This document shows positions 1-7,870 of a DNA stretch of 64,000 nt, one piece after another. The number at the start of each line of letters is the position of its first letter. Position 1 is the first letter of the stretch. The notes beneath the pieces are model-generated. The model made no database searches. It was not told where the DNA came from and saw only the letters and a list, made by a program, of their open reading frames with translations. The position numbers were made by a program, and so were the translations under genes. The stretch spans positions 1 through 64,000 of the forward strand of contig NZ_DATNGK010000266.1 in assembly GCF_035605935.1 (NCBI RefSeq). Reading direction: 5' to 3'. Source of the DNA: Actinocrinis sp035605935. Lineage in GTDB: Bacteria; Actinomycetota; Actinomycetes; Streptomycetales; Catenulisporaceae.

Positions 1-1
1 C

Positions 2-1084
2 GCCGCGTACACGCAGACGATGCTTGAGGCCATCTGGTCGGACCCGAAGCTATGGCGCAACACGGTTGTCCTGATTACATACGACGAGAACGATGGTTTC
101 TTCGACCACGTCGTTGCGCCCACCGCGCCTAGCGGAACCGCGGGCGAGTTCGTCGGCGGCCTGCCGATCGGCTTGGGCCCGCGCGTGCCGCTCACGCTGA
201 TCTCGCCGTGGTCGCGTGGCGGCTGGGTGGACTCAGCGGTCGCGGACCACACCTCGGTGCTGCGGTTCCTCGAGCGCTGGACCGGCGTGCGCGAGCCGAA
301 CATCTCGGCCTGGCGGCGCGCGGTGTGCTCAGACTTGACCGGAGCTTTCGACTTCGGTCGCAGAAACTTGACGCTTCCGCTGCTGCCTGACACCTCGATG
401 CTGCGTAAGCTAGCCGACCAGACTCAGCCGGGTCTGCCGACTCCGACGCCTCCCGCACCGGGTGAGCAGAGTGTGCCGAGGCAGGACCCTGGCACCCGTC
501 CGGCCCGCGCGCTGCCGTATCAGCCCACGGCGAATGCGCGGCTCGGGGCGCACGGCACGCAGCTGACGGTGAGTCTCGCGAACGGCGGCGCAGGTTCGGT
601 GCACATGCAGGTCTATCAGGGAGAGGGATCGGGGGTCGCGATGACAGGGTACGACGTTGCGCCACGTGGGACCGCCGGTCCGATCGATCTGGCGGTCGCT
701 GGTCCGTACGACGTGACCGTGCACGGTCCGAACGGCTTCGTCACCCAGTTCGCCGGCAACACGCTGACCGGTGGCGCGGGCGTGGAGGTGACCGCAGATG
801 TGGCGCAGGGCGGCGAACTGCGGCTCACCGCCAGCAACGGGACGCGGACGGATGTGCAGCTGAACGTGCGCGACCTGCTCCAGCGCGACGGCGCACCTGG
901 CGGCCAAGGCGATAAGTCGACAACGGTGTGGCTGGCGGCGGGCGAGTGCGAGACGCTGCGCTTCGACCCGGTGCGGACCGCGCACGGGTGGTACGACCTG
1001 TCGGTCACTCTCGCGGCCGACCCGGCGTACGTTCGGCGCTTCGCCGGCCACATTGAGAACGGAAAGGCGAGCGTTACCGGCTGA
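2..1084 (+). CDS. Phosphocholine-type phospholipase C, C-terminal part (5' end outside window)
   Basis: This is the 3' portion of a bacterial phospholipase C of the acid-phosphatase-like phosphoesterase superfamily, which cleaves the head group from phospholipids outside the cell. The reading frame is open from base 2, so the true start lies upstream. The first 110 residues hold the end of the catalytic domain: TYDENDGFFDHV, GPRVPLTLISPWSRGG and a DHTS segment that supplies late metal and active-site residues in this family. After a Pro-rich linker come two beta-rich C-terminal modules like the paired DUF756 domains of these enzymes (about residues 170-255 and 258-350 of the visible part). 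A perfect hairpin terminator follows. Substrate preference cannot be judged without the N-terminus. Confidence 0.85.
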   Translation, partial: AAYTQTMLEAIWSDPKLWRNTVVLITYDENDGFFDHVVAPTAPSGTAGEFVGGLPIGLGPRVPLTLISPWSRGGWVDSAVADHTSVLRFLERWTGVREPNISAWRRAVCSDLTGAFDFGRRNLTLPLLPDTSMLRKLADQTQPGLPTPTPPAPGEQSVPRQDPGTRPARALPYQPTANARLGAHGTQLTVSLANGGAGSVHMQVYQGEGSGVAMTGYDVAPRGTAGPIDLAVAGPYDVTVHGPNGFVTQFAGNTLTGGAGVEVTADVAQGGELRLTASNGTRTDVQLNVRDLLQRDGAPGGQGDKSTTVWLAAGECETLRFDPVRTAHGWYDLSVTLAADPAYVRRFAGHIENGKASVTG

Positions 1085-1158
1085 CGGGCGGCTGGTCGCG
1101 CGGAGCCGCCAGCGCCGCACGCCCGCGTGCGTCTCACACGTTGGGCCTATCGTCTCGT

Positions 1159-1197
1159 AACAACCCGGCCTCGGGCAGAACCAGAGGCCGGGTTGTT
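1159..1197 (+). terminator. Rho-independent-type hairpin after phospholipase C
   Basis: Perfect 14-bp inverted repeat: AACAACCCGGCCTC at 1159-1172 and its complement at 1184-1197, with an 11-nt loop. It lies 75 bp after the stop codon and isolates the phospholipase gene from the metal importer operon. Confidence 0.85.
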
Positions 1198-1263
1198 CCG
1201 TTAGTTCCTCATGCGTCACGGGCCGGGCCACAGAGGCCTCGCGTGATCACCCGCCTTGCCTAA

Positions 1264-1311
1264 TCGGAATGGTTTTCATAAGCTATGCACAGCTATTGAA
1301 AACGATGTTCA
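1264..1311 (+). promoter_or_regulatory. Two Zur-box-like palindromes upstream of the metal importer
   Basis: TGAAAACGATGTTCA at 1297-1311 matches the streptomycete Zur core (TGAAAAT-G-ATTTTCA, 7-1-7) at 13 of 15 positions. A weaker copy, TCGGAATGGTTTTCA at 1264-1278, matches mainly in its right half. The centres are 33 bp apart and the nearer box ends 20 bp before the chosen start at 1332. The consensus is from general knowledge of actinobacterial Zur sites; repression under zinc sufficiency is the inference. Confidence 0.7.
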
Positions 1312-1331
1312 TCTTCATCGAGGGGGCCGTC

Positions 1332-2351
1332 ATGGTCCGTGCCTACGTCGGCAGGCGTTCGCGCGGCGTCACCACCGCGAAAGCGGGTGCGACCGCGAGA
1401 ACCGGCGCGACCGCCAGAGCCGCCACCGCAGTGGCCGCGGCCGCGGGGACGCTGCTGCTGGCGACCGGCTGCGCGACCACGGCCCCTGGCGGCTCGGCCG
1501 CGGTTGGCGCCGCGGCCGGGGGCTCCGGTCAGACGATCACGGTCGTGGCCGCGGAGAACTTCTGGGGCTCGATCGCGGCGCAGCTCGGTGGCTCGCACGT
1601 GGCCGAGACCTCGATCATCAGCAATCCCGACACCGATCCGCACGACTACGAGGCCACGCCCGCGGACGCGCGCACCATCAGCGCCGCGCAGGTCTTCATC
1701 CAGAACGGCCTCGGCTACGACTCCTCGTGGGCGCCGAAGCTGGTCGCGGCCAACCCGAACGTCGACCGCACCGTGCTCACCGTCGGGGACCTCGTCGGGC
1801 TCAAGGACGGCGACAACCCGCACCAGTGGTACGTGAAGTCCAGCGTGTACAAGGTGATCGACGCGATCACCGCCGCCTACCAGAAGGCCGATCCGGCGGA
1901 CGCGGCCTACTTCGCCGCGCAGAAGAGCAGCTTCGAGCAGGCCACGCTGGCTCCGTACAACCAGCTGATCAGCGATATCCGCGGCCGGTACGCCGGAACG
2001 CCGATCGGCGCCTCCGAGTCGATCGTCTCAGGGCTCGCCGACACTTTGGGACTCAAAATGCTGACGCCGTACTCGTTCCTGCGTGACATAAGCGAGGGCA
2101 ACGACCCGACGGCGGCCGACAAAACCCTGATCGACCAGCAGATCAAGAGCAAGGCGATCAAGGTCTACGTGTACAACTCGCAGAATGCGACACCTGATAT
2201 CGCAGCGCAGGTCGCCGAGGCCAAGGCGGAAGGTATCCCGGTGACCACGGTGACCGAGACCCTTTTCCCCGCGGGCGACAGCTTCCAGCAGTGGCAGCTG
2301 AACCAGCTCAAGAAGCTGGAGAGCGCGCTGGCCAGCGCGAGTGGACGGTGA
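1332..2351 (+). CDS. Zinc/manganese ABC transporter substrate-binding lipoprotein (ZnuA/TroA-like)
   Basis: A 339-residue metal-binding lipoprotein that would capture Zn2+ or Mn2+ outside the membrane and hand it to the permeases encoded downstream. A basic, Ala-rich signal peptide ends in the lipobox LATGC (Cys47). Candidate ligands are His104 in DPHDYE and His164 in NPHQWY. The third His usual in ZnuA appears replaced in GASES (Glu229), so the ligand set may differ. I chose ATG 1332, preceded by a GAGGG-type ribosome site, rather than the upstream start at 1269, which would run through the Zur boxes. The stop overlaps the region before the ATPase gene, so the genes form an operon. Zn is favoured over Mn because of the operator, not the protein. 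Confidence 0.85.
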   Translation: MVRAYVGRRSRGVTTAKAGATARTGATARAATAVAAAAGTLLLATGCATTAPGGSAAVGAAAGGSGQTITVVAAENFWGSIAAQLGGSHVAETSIISNPDTDPHDYEATPADARTISAAQVFIQNGLGYDSSWAPKLVAANPNVDRTVLTVGDLVGLKDGDNPHQWYVKSSVYKVIDAITAAYQKADPADAAYFAAQKSSFEQATLAPYNQLISDIRGRYAGTPIGASESIVSGLADTLGLKMLTPYSFLRDISEGNDPTAADKTLIDQQIKSKAIKVYVYNSQNATPDIAAQVAEAKAEGIPVTTVTETLFPAGDSFQQWQLNQLKKLESALASASGR

Positions 2352-2379
2352 TACGGCCATGCTTATGAAGGGCGCGGTC

Positions 2380-3351
2380 ATGAGGAGCATGACGAGGAGT
2401 GCGGCACCGGCGAGAGGCGTGAGCGCGATGAGCGTGGATCCGGTGGCAGCAGGCTCGGGCTTCGGCGCGAGCGCTGAATCGGACACGGTGGTCGCACTGC
2501 GCGGCGCGTCGGCCGTGGTCGGCGGCCGCACGCTGTGGAGCGGCGTGAATCTGACCGTGCACAGCGGCGAATTCGTGGCCGTACTCGGTCCGAACGGGGT
2601 CGGCAAGTCGACCTTGATCAAGGTGCTGCTGGGGACCTTATCCTCCGCGAACGGCACCGTGTCCGTGCTCGGCCGGCGGCCTGGCGGCGCGGGCGAGCGG
2701 ATCGGATATCTGCCGCAGCGGCGCAACTTCGACGCCTCGCTGCGTATCCGCGGGATCGACATCGTGCGGCTCGGCCTCGACGGCGACCGCTGGGGCGTGC
2801 CGCTGCCCGGCGCCGCGCGGTTCAGCGCCCGGCAGCGCGCGGCTCAGGCGCGGGTGCACGAGGTCATCGACCTGGTCGGAGCGTCGGCCTATGCGCACCG
2901 GCCGATCGGCGCGCTCTCCGGCGGCGAACAGCAGCGGCTGCTGATCGCGCAGGCGCTGGTGCGCCGCCCCGGACTGTTGCTGCTCGACGAGCCGCTGGAC
3001 TCGCTCGACCTACCGAATCAGGCTTCTGTCGCGGCATTGATCCACCGGATCTGCCGGGAGGCCAACGTCGCGGTGGTGATGGTGGCACACGACGTGAACC
3101 CGATCCTGCCCTACCTCGACCGGGTCGTGTACATCGCTTCGGGCGGCGCGGCCTGCGGAACTCCGCAGGAGGTGATCACGACCGAGACGCTGACCCGCCT
3201 GTACAGCACGCCGGTCGAAGTGCTGCGCACCTCAGACGGGCGTCTCGTGGTCGTCGGCGGTCCGGAGGCGCCCGCGCTGCACACCGATCGGCACGCGCAC
3301 GCGGGTCATCAGGGCTCTGCGCGGCAGGGAGCCGACCGCCATGCCGGGTAA
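2380..3351 (+). CDS. Metal ABC transporter ATP-binding protein (ZnuC-like)
   Basis: ATPase subunit of the metal importer. It shows Walker A (GPNGVGKST), an SGGEQQR signature, Walker B (LLLLDEPLD), a D-loop and the switch His (VAHDV), so it should be active. The start is uncertain. ATG 2380 follows GAAGGG at 7 nt and gives 323 residues. GTG 2341, overlapping the end of the lipoprotein gene, and ATG 2428, which would give a more typical short N-terminus, are alternatives. It overlaps the first permease by 11 bp, consistent with translational coupling. Family assignment rests on the ABC motifs plus its place between a TroA-like lipoprotein and two ZnuB-like permeases. Confidence 0.88.
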   Translation: MRSMTRSAAPARGVSAMSVDPVAAGSGFGASAESDTVVALRGASAVVGGRTLWSGVNLTVHSGEFVAVLGPNGVGKSTLIKVLLGTLSSANGTVSVLGRRPGGAGERIGYLPQRRNFDASLRIRGIDIVRLGLDGDRWGVPLPGAARFSARQRAAQARVHEVIDLVGASAYAHRPIGALSGGEQQRLLIAQALVRRPGLLLLDEPLDSLDLPNQASVAALIHRICREANVAVVMVAHDVNPILPYLDRVVYIASGGAACGTPQEVITTETLTRLYSTPVEVLRTSDGRLVVVGGPEAPALHTDRHAHAGHQGSARQGADRHAG

Positions 3352-4267
3352 TGCCGCTTGGTCGATCTCCTGGAACGTCGTGCGCGACATTCAGGAGATG
3401 TGGTCGCTGCCTTCGATGGTGAACGCGTACCGGGCCGGGACGATCATCGCGGTCACGGCCGGGGTCGTCGGCTGGTTCATGGTGCTGCGCCGCCAGACCT
3501 TCGCAGGGCACACCATCTCGCTCGCGGGTTTCCCTGGCGCGGCCGGGGCGGTGCTGCTCGGGATCGCATCAGGGTACGGATACTTCGGGTTCTGCGTCGC
3601 GGCGGCGCTCGTCATCGCGTACGGCGCGCGGCCCGGAAACCGTGAGCCCGCCAACGAATCCGCGCTGACCGGCGTCGTGCAGGCCTTCGTGCTCGCCTGC
3701 GGAATGCTGTTCGTCTCCCTCTACGGCGGCTTCCTCAACCAGGTCGACAACCTGCTGTTCGGCAGCATTCTCGGCATCACCGACGGCGATGTGATCCTGC
3801 TCGCGGCGGTGGCTGTGGCCGTACTCGGCGCCATGGCGGCGATCGGGCGGCCGCTGCTGTTCGCCTCGGTGGATCCGGACGTCGCTCGGGCGCGCGGGGT
3901 GCCGGTGCGGCTGCTCGGCGCGCTCTTCCTAGTCCTGCTCGGCGCGGCGACGGCCGAAGTCTCGCAGATCACCGGCTCATTGTTGGTGTTCGCACTGCTG
4001 GTCATGCCCGCGGCGACCGCCCAGATCATCACCGCGCGCCCCGGTCTCAGCCTGCTGCTGACCGTGCTGATCGGCCTGGTGGTGACCTGGGCCGGGTTCG
4101 CGTTCGCGTTCTTCACGATCTACCCGATCGGCTTCTACATCACGACTTTCGCGTTCGGGGCGTACGTCCTGGCGTATCTCGTGCGCGGCGCCGGGCCGGT
4201 GCTGGCGGCCCGCGTGTCCCGGCTTCGATCGGCGAACGACGCGGCAAGGGCGGCGAGCGCGGTATGA
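3341..4267 (+). CDS. Metal ABC transporter permease 1 (ZnuB/TroC-like)
   Basis: A 308-residue polytopic membrane protein of the ABC-3 family that forms part of the metal channel. It has about eight hydrophobic segments and the family-like stretch SVDPDVARARGVPVRLLGALF near residue 185, the cytoplasmic loop that contacts the ATPase. The N-terminus (MPGNAAWSISWNVVRDIQEM) is unusually amphipathic before the first membrane span. It overlaps the ATPase gene by 11 bp and the second permease by 4 bp (ATGA). It is clearly paralogous to the next gene, with the same VARARGVPVRLLG-type loop, which suggests a heterodimeric permease or an old duplication. Confidence 0.88.
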   Translation: MPGNAAWSISWNVVRDIQEMWSLPSMVNAYRAGTIIAVTAGVVGWFMVLRRQTFAGHTISLAGFPGAAGAVLLGIASGYGYFGFCVAAALVIAYGARPGNREPANESALTGVVQAFVLACGMLFVSLYGGFLNQVDNLLFGSILGITDGDVILLAAVAVAVLGAMAAIGRPLLFASVDPDVARARGVPVRLLGALFLVLLGAATAEVSQITGSLLVFALLVMPAATAQIITARPGLSLLLTVLIGLVVTWAGFAFAFFTIYPIGFYITTFAFGAYVLAYLVRGAGPVLAARVSRLRSANDAARAASAV

Positions 4268-5112
4268 GCCTTTTCGATCACCCCTTCATGGTCAGCGCGC
4301 TGCTCGCCGGTACCGGGATCGCGCTGGCTTGCGGCCTGGTCGGTTACTTCCTGGTGCTGCGGGCGCAGGTGTTCACCGGCGACGCGCTCTCGCACGTGGC
4401 GTTCACCGGCGCGCTGGCGGCTCTCGCCTTCGGCGTCGAACTGCGGCTCGGGCTGTTCGCCGCGACGATCCTGGTCGCGCTGCTGCTCGGCGTGCTCGGC
4501 AAGCGCGGCCGCGCCGACGACGTGGTGATCGGCAGCGTGTTCGCGTGGGTGCTCGGTCTCGGCGTGTTCTTCCTGACCCTCTACACGACGAACCGCTCGG
4601 GCGGCGGCACCGGAAACGCGACGACGAGCGTGCTGTTCGGCTCGATCTTCGGGCTCTCCGGCGGCCAGGCGCGCGCGGCACTGTGGATCGGGATCGCGGT
4701 GTTCGGCGCGGTCGTGGCGATCGCCAGGCCGCTGCTGTTCGCCACGGTCGACGAGGCGGTCGCGGCGGCGCGCGGGGTACCGGTGCGGTTGCTCGGTTTC
4801 GGCTTCCTCGCGCTGGTCGGGGTGACGACCGCCGAGGCGACGCAGGCGGTCGGCGCGCTGTTGCTACTGGGTCTGCTAGCCGGTCCGGCCGGCGCGGCGC
4901 TCGCGCTGACCGACCGGCCATATCAAGGCATGGTGATCTCGGCGGGGCTCGCGGTGGGTTCGATGTGGGGCGGGTTGTTGCTGGCTTACTACGTGCCCAA
5001 GCTGCCGCCGAGCTTCTCGATCACAGCCGTGGTCACTGTGGTGTACGCGGCCGCCGTCGTTCGTGGCCGGCTGCGTTCCGGTCAGGGGCAGGTAGCGGTA
5101 ACGGCCGCGTAA
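4264..5112 (+). CDS. Metal ABC transporter permease 2 (ZnuB/TroD-like)
   Basis: A 282-residue ABC-3 family permease starting at an ATGA overlap with the preceding permease. It shows the same architecture: repeated hydrophobic spans, a LVLRAQVFTGDALSHVAFTG segment early in the protein (the family DxLSHxxxPG region) and the TVDEAVAAARGVPVRLLG coupling loop near residue 160. With its paralogue it would form a two-permease zinc/manganese importer, as in Tro/Mnt-like systems, whereas many streptomycete Znu systems have one permease. It is the last gene of the operon; 39 bp separate it from the lipase gene on the same strand. Confidence 0.88.
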   Translation: MSLFDHPFMVSALLAGTGIALACGLVGYFLVLRAQVFTGDALSHVAFTGALAALAFGVELRLGLFAATILVALLLGVLGKRGRADDVVIGSVFAWVLGLGVFFLTLYTTNRSGGGTGNATTSVLFGSIFGLSGGQARAALWIGIAVFGAVVAIARPLLFATVDEAVAAARGVPVRLLGFGFLALVGVTTAEATQAVGALLLLGLLAGPAGAALALTDRPYQGMVISAGLAVGSMWGGLLLAYYVPKLPPSFSITAVVTVVYAAAVVRGRLRSGQGQVAVTAA

Positions 5113-5151
5113 GGAGCGTGCGCGCGTCGCAGCGGCCGACTGGCCCTTATC

Positions 5152-6018
5152 GTGAACAGGGTGGCACGGATTCGACCTGCGGCCGCGCTGGGCAGGCGGC
5201 TCGGCGCGCTCAGCCCGCGGCGGCGCTGGTTCCTCGGCGCGTCGCTCGCGGCTGTCGTCGCGCTCTTGGGCGCGCTGGGCGCTCCGGCGTTGCTCTCACG
5301 GCTTGATAGCAGCGAGCCGACCGGATATCCGGCGCAGGATCGGCTCGGCACCGTGCTGCTGGTGCCCGGCTACGGCGGCGGGACCGAATCGCTCGACGTG
5401 CTGGCGGCGCGGATTCGGGCCGCCGGGCGGCAGGCGGAGGTCGTGCAGTTGCCGGACGGCGGCGTCGGCGATCTGAACCAGCAGGCTTCGGTGCTCGACG
5501 GCTACGTCTCGGACGCGCTGAAGAGTGCGCCCTCGGTTGATCTGATCGGCTACTCGGCCGGCGGCGTCGTGGTGCGGCTGTGGGTCGAGCAGCACGACGG
5601 CTCAGCCAAGGCGCGCCGCGTGATCACGCTCGGCTCTCCCTTCCACGGCACGACGGTCGCCGCGGCCGGCGCCGCCGCCGGGGCGGGCGCGGGTGCGTGC
5701 CCGGCGGCGTGTCAGCAGCTGATTCCCGGGAGCAGCCTGCTAGATCAGCTCGACGCCGGCGCACCGGCCACTGGGCATCCGCCGTGGCTCTCGATCTGGA
5801 CGCAGCAGGACCAGACGGTCGTTCCGCCGACCTCGGCCCAGTTGCCGGACGCCGTGGGCGTGCCGGTGCAGTCGGTCTGCCCGAGTGAGCAGGTCTCGCA
5901 TGGTCAGCTGCCGACGGATGCAGCGGTGGTCGGGATGGTGTTGCAGGCGCTCGGCACCGCGCCGCTGGCCGCGCCCGATCCGTCGCAGTGCTCTGCTTTG
6001 CGTGCGCTCAGCCGGTGA
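5152..6018 (+). CDS. Secreted or membrane-anchored lipase, alpha/beta hydrolase
   Basis: A 288-residue alpha/beta hydrolase of the small lipase EstA/class 2 type. An Arg-rich N-terminus and a hydrophobic segment (about residues 26-48) suggest a signal anchor. VLLVPGYGGG forms the oxyanion region, GYSAGG carries the nucleophile Ser135, and GSPFHGT follows as in triacylglycerol lipases. WLSIWTQQDQTVVPP supplies the acidic residue and VSHGQLP the catalytic His. Two Cys pairs in the C-terminal half suggest disulfides outside the cell. The GTG start at 5152 lacks a strong ribosome site, and GTG 5161 is possible. The 3' end overlaps the convergent permease gene by 11 bp. Physiological substrate is unknown. 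Confidence 0.75.
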   Translation: MNRVARIRPAAALGRRLGALSPRRRWFLGASLAAVVALLGALGAPALLSRLDSSEPTGYPAQDRLGTVLLVPGYGGGTESLDVLAARIRAAGRQAEVVQLPDGGVGDLNQQASVLDGYVSDALKSAPSVDLIGYSAGGVVVRLWVEQHDGSAKARRVITLGSPFHGTTVAAAGAAAGAGAGACPAACQQLIPGSSLLDQLDAGAPATGHPPWLSIWTQQDQTVVPPTSAQLPDAVGVPVQSVCPSEQVSHGQLPTDAAVVGMVLQALGTAPLAAPDPSQCSALRALSR

Positions 6019-6886
6019 CGTCCTTGGTGGAGAAGTTGGCCCAGGCCAAGCCGAGGAAGACCACCGCGTAGATGGCTTGGATGCCTAACCCGCGGACTAC
6101 GTTGTGCCAGAGGATCGGGTCGCGGAACAGGTCGATCCAGGCGAGCCAGTAGTTCGTGGGCAGGTACGCCTTCACCGAGCCGGCCGCGTCGAGGGTCGCC
6201 AGCACCTCGCTGGTGACGAGCACCGCGAGCGCGCCGAGCGCCGCGCCGAGCGCCGAATCCGTGAGCGTGGAAAGGAAAAGCGCGATCGCCGCGACGCCGA
6301 GCATCGAGACCGAGATGTAGCCGATGCCGTAGGCGACGCGCACGATCAACTGGCCGGTGCCGAGCGGCGTCCCGGACAGCGAGGTGGAGACCGTGCCGAT
6401 CGACACGCCGGTGGTCGCGGACGAGACCGCGCCGGAGGTCGAAGAGGTGGAGACCGGCTTGAGGCCATTGCTGCCAAACGCGAGCACGCCGGTGATATAT
6501 GAGGTGATGGCGACCAGGATGACGGCGGTCACCACGAAGGACATGGTGCCGATCAGCTTCGCGGTCAGCAGGCGGGTGCGCGCGACCGGCCGGGTGAGCA
6601 GGTAGCGCAGCATTCCGGTGCCGGATTCGCCCGCCACCCCGTCACCGGAGAGTACGGCCACTGAGACGGGCAGGAATACCGGCAGCACGATGGCGAGCCC
6701 GGCGGCAGGATAGAGCGAGCCGTCGGAGAGCACGGCGGAGAGGAAAGCAGGACCCTGACCTGGTGCTGGAACCAGGTTGGTGACCGCGATGAACACCGCG
6801 ACGATGATCGGCAGCGCGCACAACAGGATCAGGTTCATCCAGGTGCGCGGGCGGCGCACCATCCGCAGCAGCTCGACGTGGATCAC
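6008..6886 (-). CDS. ABC-2 type transporter permease
   Basis: A 292-residue membrane subunit of an ABC exporter. It has six or more hydrophobic segments and a long Ser/Thr/Gly-rich extracytoplasmic loop (about residues 140-175). The stretch SGDGVAGESGTGMLRYLLTRPVARTRLLTAKL is the typical cytoplasmic loop of ABC-2 permeases that work with a CcmA-like ATPase. GTG starts the gene inside the stop of the ATPase gene (4-nt overlap), and the 3' end runs 11 bp into the convergent lipase gene. With the ATPase and the LolA-like protein it forms a three-gene operon. Substrate is unknown; lipid, lipoprotein or drug export are all possible. Confidence 0.82.
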   Translation of the reverse strand: MIHVELLRMVRRPRTWMNLILLCALPIIVAVFIAVTNLVPAPGQGPAFLSAVLSDGSLYPAAGLAIVLPVFLPVSVAVLSGDGVAGESGTGMLRYLLTRPVARTRLLTAKLIGTMSFVVTAVILVAITSYITGVLAFGSNGLKPVSTSSTSGAVSSATTGVSIGTVSTSLSGTPLGTGQLIVRVAYGIGYISVSMLGVAAIALFLSTLTDSALGAALGALAVLVTSEVLATLDAAGSVKAYLPTNYWLAWIDLFRDPILWHNVVRGLGIQAIYAVVFLGLAWANFSTKDVTG

Positions 6887-7869
6887 TGCGCCCCCTCCTC
6901 GGCGGAAGTCATCTCGTCCGCGGCTGGATGCGGGTGCGGACCGGCCGTGGCGATGGCCGACTGGTCCACCCGATCCGAGCCCGGTTGCGTGGCCTCGACG
7001 ACCAGATCCTCCAGCGACCGGCGCTCACGTACGAGTTCTGCGACACGCACGCCCTCGCCGACGAGCTGAGCGTTCAGCCGCGCCGGATCCACTCCGCGAA
7101 CGATCAGCCGGTCGCCGTCCCGGCTCAGCAGCGTTCCGTCGAGCAGCGCCGTGGCACGGTCCGCGTCCGGGGTGCGCAGCAGGATGCGGTCGGTCGGCGC
7201 GCGCAGCGTCGCGAGTTCGTCTTGGATCACCAGGCGGCCGCGATCGAGGACACCGATGCGGGTGCACAGCTGCTCGACCTCGCCGAGCAGGTGGCTGGAG
7301 AGCAGGACCGTGGTGCCCTCCTTGTTCAGCTCGATCAGCAGGTCCCTGATTTCCCGGATGCCGCGCGGGTCGAGGCCGTTGGTCGGCTCGTCCAGGATCA
7401 GCAGCGTGGGCTTGCGCAGCAGCGCGGCGGCCAGGCCGAGGCGCTGGCGCATGCCGAGGGAGTAGGCGCGCACCGGGCGCCGGTCGACTCCGGCGAGACC
7501 GACCCGTTCCAGCGCCTCCTCGACCCGCGCGCGCCGCGTTCGCCGTCCGCCGCCGGGTCCCGGTCCTGCCGCGTCGATCAAGGTGAGGTTCGCTCGTCCG
7601 GACATGTAGCTGTACGACGCGGGCCCCTCGATCAAGGCCCCGATGCGCGGCAGCACCTGGGCGACGCGGCGTGGCACCGGGCAGCCGTCGATCTCGATCT
7701 GCCCGCTGGTCGCGAAGACCAGGCCGAGCAGCATCCGGATCAGCGTGGTCTTGCCGGAGCCGTTCGGTCCGAGCAGGCCGTAGCGGTCGCCTTCGCGCAC
7801 GCCGAGGTCGACCTGGTCCACCGCGAGGACCGCGCCGTAGCGCTTGGTGAGCTGCCGGGTCTCGATCAC
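6883..7869 (-). CDS. ABC transporter ATP-binding protein (CcmA/DrrA-like)
   Basis: A 328-residue ATPase of the ABC-2 exporter family. Motifs in order are Walker A GPNGSGKTT, a signature YSLGMRQRLG (degenerate LSGGQ, normal for this family), Walker B LLILDEPTNGLD and the switch region LLSSHLLGEVEQL. A DrrA-like C-terminal extension of about 100 residues follows (RILLRTPDADRA, LIVRGVD). GTG start, one base after the stop of the LolA-like gene and overlapping the permease start, so the three genes are very likely one transcript. Confidence 0.87.
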   Translation of the reverse strand: MIETRQLTKRYGAVLAVDQVDLGVREGDRYGLLGPNGSGKTTLIRMLLGLVFATSGQIEIDGCPVPRRVAQVLPRIGALIEGPASYSYMSGRANLTLIDAAGPGPGGGRRTRRARVEEALERVGLAGVDRRPVRAYSLGMRQRLGLAAALLRKPTLLILDEPTNGLDPRGIREIRDLLIELNKEGTTVLLSSHLLGEVEQLCTRIGVLDRGRLVIQDELATLRAPTDRILLRTPDADRATALLDGTLLSRDGDRLIVRGVDPARLNAQLVGEGVRVAELVRERRSLEDLVVEATQPGSDRVDQSAIATAGPHPHPAADEMTSAEEGAQ

Positions 7870-7870
7870 G

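Noticed and set aside
1269..1331. Upstream ATG 1269 as start of the metal-binding lipoprotein
   Set aside because: The extra 21 residues would be encoded by the Zur boxes and displace the signal peptide; ATG 1332 has a ribosome site.
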